Source: Phycisphaeraceae bacterium
Lineage (GTDB): Bacteria > Planctomycetota > Phycisphaerae > Phycisphaerales > UBA1924
NCBI GenBank assembly: GCA_009827205.1
Contig: WUAK01000183.1
Location: 1 to 5,814, forward strand
Reading direction: 5' to 3'
DNA length: 5,814 nucleotides
In this document: positions 1 to 5,147 of the stretch, one piece after another
How the letters are laid out: the number at the start of each line of letters is the position of its first letter
Position numbering within the stretch: the stretch's first letter is position 1
Notes under the pieces: generated by a model
The model's database searches: none
What the model was told of the DNA's origin: nothing
Seen by the model: the letters and a program-made list of their open reading frames with translations, nothing else
Program-made: the position numbers and the translations under genes

Positions 1-14
1 CGCTCTTCCGATCT
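1..14. other. Illumina adapter remnant (not genomic)
   Basis: The first 14 bases, CGCTCTTCCGATCT, are identical to the 3' end of the standard Illumina read-1 adapter (known from the published adapter sequence). They sit exactly at the window edge, where untrimmed adapter normally survives in an assembly. Genomic sequence therefore starts at about base 15. Any reading of codons before that point is an artefact, although the glycosyltransferase frame happens to stay open through the adapter. Confidence 0.93.
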
Positions 15-887
15 GGGCGCGGGGGCGTGCCCTTCGTGCTCGGCCCGCTCAACGGCGGCCTGAAGTGGCCCGATGATTTCAAGGCGGAGCTGGCCCGCGA
101 GCGAGAGTGGCTGACGTACGTGCGCAACGCGTACAGGCATCTGCCCTACCTCAAGCGGACGTACCGTGAGAGTTCGTGCATCCTCGCCGGGTTCAAGCAC
201 ACGAGAGAAGACCTGCCCAAGTCTTGCCACGACCGCGTCGTTCTGCTGCCCGAGGTGGGCGTGGACCCGACGGTGTTCAAGGAACGCATCCCCACGGACT
301 CGGAGCGGCTGACGTTCGTGTTCGTTGGCAGGCTCGTGCCCTACAAGTGCGCCGATGTCGCGATCCGCGCGTTCGCAGAGAGCGATGAGCTCCGCAAGCA
401 CAAGCTCATGATGATCGGTGACGGGCCTGACCGCCCGATGCTCGAGGCGCTCATCAAAGAGCACAACCTTGAAGGCTGTGTCGAGCTCTCGGGCTGGGTC
501 GATCAGGCTGAGGTGGGGAACCTGCTCCGCAGCGCGGACGTGTTTGTGTTCCCGTCGATCCGTGAGCTCGGCGCGGGCGTCGTCGTCGAGGCGATGGCTG
601 CGGGCTTGCCCAGCGTCGTCGTCGACTACGGCGGGCCCGGCGGGCTAATCACAGACGAGTGCGGCCGGAAGGTCAGCCTTGGCTCCAAAGAACACATCGC
701 AAGCGCGATGCGCGTGCATCTGGAAGAGCTTGAGCGAGACAAGGATCTCCGCGAGAAGCTTGGAGCCGCCGCGAGGCAGCGTGTCGAGGACCATCTCACC
801 TGGCATGCCAAGGCGATGCAGACGCTCGAAATCTACAAATGGGTTACGGGCGAGCGGGCGGACAAGCCCGAATTCGCGGTGCAGTGA
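15..887 (+). CDS. Glycosyltransferase, GT4/GT1-like (5'-truncated)
   Basis: This is the C-terminal part of a GT-B fold glycosyltransferase, which would transfer a sugar from a nucleotide-sugar donor to a glycan or lipid acceptor at the cytoplasmic side of the membrane. Counting from the GTG at 27, residues 1-11 (VPFVLGPLNGG) resemble the glycine-rich segment of the acceptor domain. The donor domain begins near residue 95 with FVFVGRLVPYKCAD and continues with MMIGDGPDRPMLE (128-140). The EX7E signature is E180 and E188 in RELGAGVVVEAMAAGLP, followed by a GGPGG loop. The frame is open upstream of the GTG to the adapter junction, and family members are usually 350-420 aa, so roughly 80-130 N-terminal residues are missing and the GTG is probably internal. 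The gene converges on the 68-aa gene with a 5-base gap. The substrate cannot be told; exopolysaccharide or cell-surface glycan synthesis is a guess. Confidence 0.9.
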   Translation, partial: GRGGVPFVLGPLNGGLKWPDDFKAELAREREWLTYVRNAYRHLPYLKRTYRESSCILAGFKHTREDLPKSCHDRVVLLPEVGVDPTVFKERIPTDSERLTFVFVGRLVPYKCADVAIRAFAESDELRKHKLMMIGDGPDRPMLEALIKEHNLEGCVELSGWVDQAEVGNLLRSADVFVFPSIRELGAGVVVEAMAAGLPSVVVDYGGPGGLITDECGRKVSLGSKEHIASAMRVHLEELERDKDLREKLGAAARQRVEDHLTWHAKAMQTLEIYKWVTGERADKPEFAVQ

Positions 888-892
888 TCGGT

Positions 893-1099
893 TTAGCTCT
901 CGTCCTTCGAGATCTCGATCTCTTCGATCGTCGTTCGACGCAGCGTGACCTTGCCGTCCTCGGTCTGGCGTTCTTCGGTCTCGGTTGTTCTTTTGACCTC
1001 GTGCTTCTCGGATGAGTTTGCGGGGGTCTTGATGGCCCGCCAGATCTCGCCGGTGAACCGGCCGATGTTGCGCACGATGCTGTCGTTCTTCTCAGCCAA
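893..1099 (-). CDS. Small charged hypothetical protein
   Basis: This is a 68-aa protein of no family I recognise. The first half (IVRNIGRFTGEIWRAIKTP) could form an amphipathic helix. The second half is dense in Glu, Lys, Arg and Thr, with a KVTLRRTTIEEIEI stretch that looks like beta-strand. There is no signal peptide, membrane span or cysteine. It begins only 8 bases after the nuoE stop on the same strand, so it is probably cotranscribed with nuoE. The proposed start is TTG at 1099 with only a weak GAG 7 bases upstream. A GTG at 1075 is an alternative that gives 60 aa. No ATG is available in frame. Coding status rests on position, reading direction and a plausible residue pattern. Confidence 0.6.
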   Translation of the reverse strand: MAEKNDSIVRNIGRFTGEIWRAIKTPANSSEKHEVKRTTETEERQTEDGKVTLRRTTIEEIEISKDES

Positions 1100-1107
1100 G
1101 GATCTGC

Positions 1108-1647
1108 TCAGTGTGACGAGTGCTTGGGCGCATCGTCGATGTGGCTGGCGACCTCGCCCGGCTTGACGAATTCGTGGAGCTTCTCATCGACGAGCATCGC
1201 CGGAGCGCCGCCGCATGCTCCGAGGCATTCGAGTTCGATGAGCGTGTACTTGCCGTCCTCGGTGGTTTCACCGACATCGATGCCCAGCTTGTCCTTGCAG
1301 GCCTGCGTGACTTCGCCCTGGCCGCAGAACTCGCACGCGATGGATCTGCAGACCGCGACGACGTGCTCGCCCTTGGGGTTTGTCCAGTACTCCTCGTAGA
1401 AGGTCACGGTGTCGATGACATCGCTCGGCGGGACCTGGAGGAAATCGGCGATCTCGTGCATCGCCTGTGGGGGGATCCAGCCGTAGGTGTGCTGGATCTC
1501 GTGGAGCGCGGGCAGGAGGGCACCGAGCGTGGTCTCGTAGCGTGGGAGTATCTCGTCGCCGAGGTGCTTGCGCATCTCGTCGGTGAGGTAGGGCTCGTCG
1601 CGGCGTTCGATAGTGGCGCCGGCGCTGTTCTTGGTGATCCAGGCCAT
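1108..1647 (-). CDS. nuoE: NADH-quinone oxidoreductase subunit E (NuoE-type, [2Fe-2S])
   Basis: This 179-aa thioredoxin-like [2Fe-2S] subunit is of the complex I 24-kDa family. NuoE works with NuoF and NuoG in the NADH-oxidising arm, on the cytoplasmic face of the membrane. The helical N-terminal domain is visible in LLPALHEIQHTYGWIPPQAMHEIADFLQV and in the family signature VTFYEEY (81-87). Cluster ligands follow the CX4C...CX3C pattern: C100 and C105 (CRSIAC), C141 and C145 (CLGAC). Length is normal for the family. The ATG at 1647 has a GGAG Shine-Dalgarno about 8 bases upstream. Unusually, no nuoD or nuoF neighbours are present: a secreted lamin-tail protein lies upstream and a small hypothetical gene downstream. 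Related subunits occur in NAD-dependent hydrogenases and formate dehydrogenases, so the partner complex is not proven. Confidence 0.93.
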   Translation of the reverse strand: MAWITKNSAGATIERRDEPYLTDEMRKHLGDEILPRYETTLGALLPALHEIQHTYGWIPPQAMHEIADFLQVPPSDVIDTVTFYEEYWTNPKGEHVVAVCRSIACEFCGQGEVTQACKDKLGIDVGETTEDGKYTLIELECLGACGGAPAMLVDEKLHEFVKPGEVASHIDDAPKHSSH

Positions 1648-1686
1648 GTGATGCTCCAGGGCGCATGCGGCGCCGTCGGTCAGATG

Positions 1687-2385
1687 CTAGCGGCCCTGAC
1701 TGTCGCCCGTCATCCGGGCCTCGATCGGGTGTTTGCCTGGGCTGAAGAGCTTCCCGTCGAGCGCCGGGTGCCCGACGAGTGGTCCGTCGAACATGTACCT
1801 GCAGAGGCTGCCCCCGCTCATGTCCGCGGGCGTCTCCTTCACGAGCCCTTCGCCCTCAGGGAGCTTCTCCTTAAAGCTGCCCCAGCTGACAACGTGTACG
1901 GGCTTGCCCTCCGGATCGGAGAGCAGGACCCAGTCACCCTTGTTCGAGAACCCGGCGAAGTTGCCCGAGAGTTCCATGACGAATGTCCAGGCGTCGAAAC
2001 GCTCGGCTTTCTCATCAGCCGGCGCCGACTGCGTGCCGAGGTCCTGGGTGAACGCGCCCCCGCCGTTGAAGACGACCACGACATCGCCCGGCTCAAGCGT
2101 GAGGCTCGGGAACGTGAACTCAACGGCGCCCTGCCCGCCAGCGTTCCGGTCGCTGATGGTGTAGCCGCCGATCTCGATTGGTTCGTCGTGCGGGTTCATA
2201 AGCTCGACGAACTCGTCGGTGCTCGCGTCTCGTGTGCCGTCACCGTTGGCGTCGCCGTCGTCGCCCTTGGGGACGACCGCGAGGACCTCGGTGATCAGCG
2301 GGTGGGGGAACTCAACCAACGGGATCGATTCGTCCTGCTCGGGTTGAACGGCGATGAGAGCCGCGGTGAGTGCGAGAGTCAGCAT
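1687..2385 (-). CDS. Secreted lamin-tail-domain (LTD) protein
   Basis: This is a 232-aa exported protein with an Ig-like lamin tail domain. Bacterial members are secreted or surface proteins whose role is generally structural or unknown. Starting at ATG 2385, residues 1-13 (MLTLALTAALIAV) look like a short signal peptide lacking a strongly basic n-region. The LTD runs from about residue 30: LITEVLAVVP, then D45-A-N47-G-D49-G-T-R-D53, a DxNxDGxxD calcium-binding-like loop, then DEFVELMNP, IGGYTISDR and FPSLTLEPGDVVVVF. A later part (DWVLLSDPEGKPVHVVSWG) continues the beta-sandwich. ATG 2385 was preferred over the upstream in-frame start at 2436: it has AAAGG 6 bases upstream, places the signal peptide at the N-terminus, and avoids a 31-base overlap with the preceding lipoprotein gene. 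The stop is 39 bases before nuoE. Confidence 0.85.
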   Translation of the reverse strand: MLTLALTAALIAVQPEQDESIPLVEFPHPLITEVLAVVPKGDDGDANGDGTRDASTDEFVELMNPHDEPIEIGGYTISDRNAGGQGAVEFTFPSLTLEPGDVVVVFNGGGAFTQDLGTQSAPADEKAERFDAWTFVMELSGNFAGFSNKGDWVLLSDPEGKPVHVVSWGSFKEKLPEGEGLVKETPADMSGGSLCRYMFDGPLVGHPALDGKLFSPGKHPIEARMTGDSQGR

Positions 2386-2405
2386 GGCAAGCCTTTCGAT
2401 TCTCG

Positions 2406-2780
2406 TTAGTTCGGATCGGTTTCGATGACCCGCCAATCCACGCCCGGGATGCCCCGGTCGAGGAAGACGCCGATGACATGCGCGGTGGTCTCGCCGCTCT
2501 TGATACCAAGCGCCGCCCGTGGTGATGAGATGCCCAAGGGTGTCGCCTCAAGCCTCGCACGGTTCGCTGGCGCGTTGATCGGTCCGAGCCTAGTTGCATC
2601 ACCCGGCGCAAGGCGTTCCTGCAGGAGCACCTGCTTGGAGCCGTACCACTTCGTGTAGGTCAGCTGTACGTTGACGGGGTGAGAGGATTGGTTCGCGACG
2701 CTGGCCTCAAACGTCCCGCTGCAACCCGTGAGGACAGCGGCAAAGACGATCAAGAATGCGCTGACAGCCAGTCTGGACAT
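2406..2780 (-). CDS. Small lipoprotein B (paralogue of the gene at 2842-3219)
   Basis: This is a 124-aa predicted lipoprotein of unknown function. The signal peptide MSRLAVSAFLIVFAAVLTGC ends in a lipobox (LTGC) with the lipidated Cys at residue 20 and Ser at +2, which in the E. coli rule favours outer-membrane sorting. The mature part is about 105 residues and predicted beta-rich. It aligns without gaps to the next upstream gene over GSKQVL, APG, LGPINAP and NRAR (residues 47-77), so the two arose by tandem duplication. ATG 2780 was chosen over a GTG at 2795 because it gives a normal signal peptide. No strong Shine-Dalgarno is seen for either. The stop is 20 bases before the LTD gene. Confidence 0.8.
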   Translation of the reverse strand: MSRLAVSAFLIVFAAVLTGCSGTFEASVANQSSHPVNVQLTYTKWYGSKQVLLQERLAPGDATRLGPINAPANRARLEATPLGISSPRAALGIKSGETTAHVIGVFLDRGIPGVDWRVIETDPN

Positions 2781-2841
2781 GGTGGTTAGTCTCACAGATC
2801 AATCGATCATGGGCAAGTACGAATCTGAGTTTCTGGAGTTG

Positions 2842-3219
2842 TTACTGGTCGCGACGGACGGTGATCGTGAGAGAAGTCCCGCCGTATTCATCGGCGGCGA
2901 CATCGACGAACGACTTGCCGGGATCGAGCCTCCGGCGTTCGCTGAACCCGCCCGCGCCCGCAGCCGGCATGACCGTGATCCGCACACGATCGGTAAACGG
3001 CGCTTCGACGGGTCCCATCGTGCGGTACTCGCCCGGGCCCAGCACAGACTTGGTCAGGACCTTCTGCCCAGACCCGAGGCTCTCGAGTTCGAGCGTCGCG
3101 ACGAGCGTCGAGCGGGTCGAGTTTGTGAGATCGACCGTGTACTTCTGGCTGCACCCGCCCAGCAGGAATACAAACCCGATCACCAACGCGGACACCATCG
3201 GCAGACCTTGGATCTTCAT
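2842..3219 (-). CDS. Small lipoprotein A (paralogue of the gene at 2406-2780)
   Basis: This is a 125-aa predicted lipoprotein of unknown function. Residues 1-23, MKIQGLPMVSALVIGFVFLLGGC, form a lipoprotein signal peptide with lipobox LGGC, Cys23 and Ser at +2. The mature domain (YTVDLTNSTRSTLVATLELESLG) has alternating hydrophobic residues, suggesting a small beta-sandwich. Its core GSGQKVL, LGPGEYRTMGPVEAP and DRVRI matches the downstream lipoprotein with identical spacing. Start choice is uncertain: ATG 3219 gives a basic n-region, while an internal ATG at 3198 has AAGG 7 bases upstream but loses the Lys. A TTG at 3225 is less likely. The gene begins 32 bases after the barrel-like gene stop and may be cotranscribed with it. 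Confidence 0.8.
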   Translation of the reverse strand: MKIQGLPMVSALVIGFVFLLGGCSQKYTVDLTNSTRSTLVATLELESLGSGQKVLTKSVLGPGEYRTMGPVEAPFTDRVRITVMPAAGAGGFSERRRLDPGKSFVDVAADEYGGTSLTITVRRDQ

Positions 3220-3251
3220 ACCCAATCGTAGCGGCGCGTCTGTGCGCGAGG

Positions 3252-4145
3252 TTAGAACGTGACCTCGACCCCGACCTTGACCATCGGACCAAGATCGACG
3301 CTGATGTCGTTTGGGATGGGCTGTGTGTCTTCGAAGTCGATCGTGGTGTACTCAATTCCCGCGAACACACGCCAGTCCGAGGCAGAGCCAATGTCAGACA
3401 GTCGCAGCAACGCGACGGCGTCGATCGTCCAGATCTCGGCTGTGCTGTCGAAGGGAAGGCCGGCTCGCCCGCTGAGTTTCAACGAGAGCGGGGTGCCTGT
3501 ATCCCAGACCGCTTCGCCCCCGACTTGGAAGCCGGGTTTGATGTAGGCCCGCTGGATGCTCGAGCCGTTCGAGCCCTCGAGCCTGTACAGAAAGTCGAAG
3601 AGCACGACGTGAGCGCTCGGGACAAGAGTGAGCTTGTGATCAGATTCTTCGCTCTCGATCTTGAACTCGTACCCGTAGCCGAACGCGTACCAGTCGAGTT
3701 TGACCTCCGACTCGACATCCAGCCCGCTCGGAAAGAGCACGTTGTGCGTGATGAGATCTGATGTGAGCGTGTCGTCGCCGTCGAGCCGGAGCAGGGTCGC
3801 AAACGTGCTGAACCGGTGCGGCCCCGAGGTGAACAGCACATCCGCCTCCGCGGCGGTGACAGTCGTGATCCCGATCTCGTCGAGCGTTGGTCGGCCAGGG
3901 CTTGTCGTGCCCGGGTCGCCGCCCTTGGGTGTCACGAGCCGACCGTCGGCGTCGCCGTGCAGCACAGAAAGGCTCACGGTGGTCTTCATGTCACTGAAGA
4001 AGCTCAGCCCGCTTGATTTATTGTCAACGAGCTCTTCGTGGGCTGATTCCTGTGAAGCCGCCGCTGAGGTTGTCAGCGCAGCTGCGATGAGGCCGTACAC
4101 CCATGTTCGTCGCTGACACTGTGTGAAGATGTTGTGTGTCATCAT
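3252..4145 (-). CDS. Putative outer-membrane beta-barrel or exported protein
   Basis: This 297-aa exported protein is not assigned to a named family. A Sec signal peptide is visible: basic region QRRTW, hydrophobic core VYGLIAAALTT and a cleavage-like SAAAS near residue 30. The mature chain is rich in amphipathic strands with alternating residues, for example KLDWYAFGYGYEFKIES, HKLTLVPSAHVVLFDFLYRL and WRVFAGIEYTTIDFED. It ends in VKVGVEVTF, and a C-terminal Phe is typical of barrels recognised by the BAM machinery. Many Asp residues lie between strands. The start was set at the first of two adjacent ATGs (4145, 4142), because the frame upstream to 4298 lacks signal-peptide character and crosses arsC. 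The gene is divergent from arsC and heads the minus-strand run. A non-barrel secreted beta protein remains possible. Confidence 0.78.
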   Translation of the reverse strand: MMTHNIFTQCQRRTWVYGLIAAALTTSAAASQESAHEELVDNKSSGLSFFSDMKTTVSLSVLHGDADGRLVTPKGGDPGTTSPGRPTLDEIGITTVTAAEADVLFTSGPHRFSTFATLLRLDGDDTLTSDLITHNVLFPSGLDVESEVKLDWYAFGYGYEFKIESEESDHKLTLVPSAHVVLFDFLYRLEGSNGSSIQRAYIKPGFQVGGEAVWDTGTPLSLKLSGRAGLPFDSTAEIWTIDAVALLRLSDIGSASDWRVFAGIEYTTIDFEDTQPIPNDISVDLGPMVKVGVEVTF

Positions 4146-4248
4146 GTTCAGGCGAGCTCTCGGCAGCGAATTGGTGTGGTTCGAACGTAGGCTGACTGTT
4201 GTATGTGTACCATGGATCTCGCGTGGACGCATCGTAGGGAGATGTCGC
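4146..4248. promoter_or_regulatory. Divergent intergenic region between barrel gene and arsC
   Basis: These 103 bases separate two divergent genes and should hold promoters for both the arsC side and the minus-strand run. I could not pick a convincing -35/-10 pair on either strand. A CTGACT at 4192-4197 and a TATGTG at 4202-4207 are weak pieces at the wrong distance from each other. No copy of the arsR-promoter dyad is present here. The + strand end contains the arsC ribosome binding site. Confidence 0.4.
4237..4241 (+). promoter_or_regulatory. arsC ribosome binding site deciding a TTG start
   Basis: GGGAG at 4237-4241 (within AGGGAGA) lies 7 bases before TTG 4249, in the frame of the arsenate reductase. 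It is the best Shine-Dalgarno near this gene. The next in-frame start options lie 35 or more codons upstream, in sequence with no family resemblance. Confidence 0.65.
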
Positions 4249-4689
4249 TTGGCAGTAACAAACGGACCGAATCGCGTGCTGTTCCTCTGCACCGGCAACT
4301 CGTGCCGAAGCCAGATGGCTGAGGGCTGGGCAAGGCACTTGCACCCGGGTTCGATCGACGCGTGCAGCGCGGGTACAAACCCTCACGGCCTCAACCCTCT
4401 CGCGGTCAATGCCATGGCAGAGGCGGGCGTCGATATTTCCAGCCACACCTCCAAGACAGTCGAGGATTGCAAGCCAGAGACCCTCGACCTCGTCGTCACG
4501 GTCTGCGGCCACGCGAACGAGACCTGTCCCGTCTTCCCTGGCAAGACCAGGGTTGTCCATCAGGGCTTTGATGATCCGCCCAAGCTCGCCGAGCACGCCA
4601 CAAGCGAGGAAGAGGCGATGGCCCACTACCGGCGGGTCCGGGACGAGATCCGCCAGTACATCGCTGACAGCCTTCCAACCTCTCTCTGA
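4249..4689 (+). CDS. arsC: Arsenate reductase, thioredoxin-coupled (LMW-PTPase fold)
   Basis: This enzyme reduces arsenate to arsenite in the cytoplasm, with electrons from thioredoxin in the well-studied S. aureus pI258-type family. The 146-aa product carries the P-loop CTGNSCRS with catalytic Cys14 and Arg20, followed by QMAEGWARH. The two relay cysteines are Cys86 and Cys93 in VTVCGHANETCP. Their spacing from Cys14 (72, then 7) equals that of Cys10/82/89 of pI258 ArsC. The conserved GFDDPP and RVRDEI segments follow. The three cysteines argue against a plain low-molecular-weight tyrosine phosphatase. The TTG start at 4249 is supported by the GGGAG site and by the usual short lead-in before the P-loop. 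An ATG at 4123 in the same frame would add 42 unrelated residues and run into the divergent gene. arsR follows 63 bases downstream. Confidence 0.93.
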   Translation: MAVTNGPNRVLFLCTGNSCRSQMAEGWARHLHPGSIDACSAGTNPHGLNPLAVNAMAEAGVDISSHTSKTVEDCKPETLDLVVTVCGHANETCPVFPGKTRVVHQGFDDPPKLAEHATSEEEAMAHYRRVRDEIRQYIADSLPTSL

Positions 4690-4717
4690 GCCCCTCTAGA
4701 GAAATTCGTGCCAAGGC

Positions 4718-4746
4718 TTGCTCTAGTTGATTGCCGATTGTATAGT
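4718..4746 (+). promoter_or_regulatory. Predicted sigma70-type promoter of arsR-arsM
   Basis: TTGCTC (4718-4723, weak -35) is followed by a 17-base spacer and TATAGT (4741-4746, five of six matches to the -10 consensus). Transcription would start near 4753, which is the A of the proposed arsR ATG. A second reading, TTGATT at 4727-4732 with CATTAT at 4749-4754 and a 16-base spacer, is also possible. Either overlaps the dyad, as expected for a repressed promoter. Confidence 0.5.
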
Positions 4747-4774
4747 TGCATTATGACGTCAGCATGCAAACATA
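4741..4774. promoter_or_regulatory. 34-base interrupted dyad, candidate ArsR operator
   Basis: The dyad is centred between 4757 and 4758. From outside in, the matching arms are TAT (4741-4743) with ATA (4772-4774), TTGCAT (4746-4751) with ATGCAA (4764-4769), and the central palindrome TGACGTCA (4754-4761). They are separated by 2-base mismatched steps, so 13 of 17 pairs match. It covers the -10 box, the expected transcription start and the proposed arsR ATG. ArsR/SmtB repressors bind imperfect dyads over their own promoters, so autoregulation of arsR-arsM is the natural reading. The binding itself is inferred. Confidence 0.65.
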
Positions 4775-5136
4775 TCTCAACCCCAAAAAAGGCCTCCAGG
4801 AAGCGTGCAGACATGGACCGGCTCCTCGATCCGGAGCTCTTCCGGCTGCTCTCGGAGCCGACCCGGGTCAAGCTGCTCTCATGCCTGATCAAGTGCGGCA
4901 GGCCCTGCTCGGTGACCGAGATCGCCGAGTGCTGCTCGATCGACTTCTCGGTCGTCTCCAGGCACCTGTCGTCCATGGCCAAGCTCGGCGTCCTCGATGC
5001 AACCAAAGAGGGGCGAACCGTGTGGTACGAGGCAAGAACGAGCGAGATCGCTGAGCGGTTTCGTGCAATCGCTGATTCAATTGACCAGTGGAAATCTCAG
5101 TCGTGCTGCAATGGTGCCGGCAGAGTTTGTGAGTAA
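4753..5136 (+). CDS. arsR: ArsR-family arsenite-responsive repressor
   Basis: This 127-aa winged-helix repressor would be released from DNA when it binds As(III). The core begins LLDPELFRLLSEPTRVKLLSCL. The helix-turn-helix is VTEIAECCSIDFSVVSRHLSSMAKLGVL and the wing is TKEGRTVWYE. Cysteines are plentiful: C44, C48, C52, the pair C60-C61 at the start of the DNA-binding helices, and a C-terminal C118-C119-x6-C126. The canonical ELCVCDL-type site is replaced by ECCSID. The C-terminal pair-plus-one resembles the As(III) site known from Acidithiobacillus ferrooxidans ArsR. The start is uncertain: ATG 4753 sits at the predicted transcription start (leaderless) and adds a lysine-rich tail; ATG 4813 has AGGAAG upstream and gives 107 aa; GTG 4708 is unlikely because it lies upstream of the promoter. 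arsM follows after 11 bases. Confidence 0.9.
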   Translation: MTSACKHISTPKKASRKRADMDRLLDPELFRLLSEPTRVKLLSCLIKCGRPCSVTEIAECCSIDFSVVSRHLSSMAKLGVLDATKEGRTVWYEARTSEIAERFRAIADSIDQWKSQSCCNGAGRVCE

Positions 5137-5140
5137 GGAG
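5135..5140 (+). promoter_or_regulatory. arsM ribosome binding site overlapping the arsR stop
   Basis: AAGGAG at 5135-5140 lies 7 bases before ATG 5148 and shares two bases with the arsR TAA stop (5134-5136). The arrangement suggests one arsR-arsM message with coupled translation. Confidence 0.8.
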
Positions 5141-5147
5141 TTCAAGG

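Noticed and set aside
1660..1674. GGCGC / GCGCC hairpin between the LTD gene and nuoE as a terminator
   Set aside because: The stem is only 5 bases and no T-run follows on the minus strand. A GC-rich 5-base stem is expected by chance in this DNA.
1120..2409. A 429-codon open frame on the + strand opposite nuoE and the LTD gene
   Set aside because: It runs antisense to two genes with clear family motifs and shows the low-complexity Ala/Leu/Asp/Val/Glu makeup typical of antisense frames in GC-rich DNA. No domain was recognised in it.
2386..2436. Extension of the LTD protein to the upstream start at 2436
   Set aside because: It would put 17 charged residues before the signal peptide and overlap the lipoprotein gene by 31 bases, whereas ATG 2385 has its own AAAGG site.
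3229..3250. Short GCGC...GCGC inverted repeat between the barrel-like gene and lipoprotein A
   Set aside because: A stem of four bases is too short to call a terminator or regulatory hairpin.
4123..4248. 42-residue N-terminal extension of ArsC from ATG 4123
   Set aside because: It resembles nothing in the family, overlaps the start of the divergent barrel-like gene, and lacks the strong GGGAG site found before TTG 4249.
4146..4298. 51-residue N-terminal extension of the barrel-like protein
   Set aside because: It would bury the signal peptide inside the protein and overlap the arsC start region.
4683..4702. TCTCT...AGAGA and CTCTAGAG at the end of arsC as a terminator
   Set aside because: The stem is weak and AT/GC mixed, with no T-run after it. 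CTCTAG recurs at 4721-4726 but looks coincidental.
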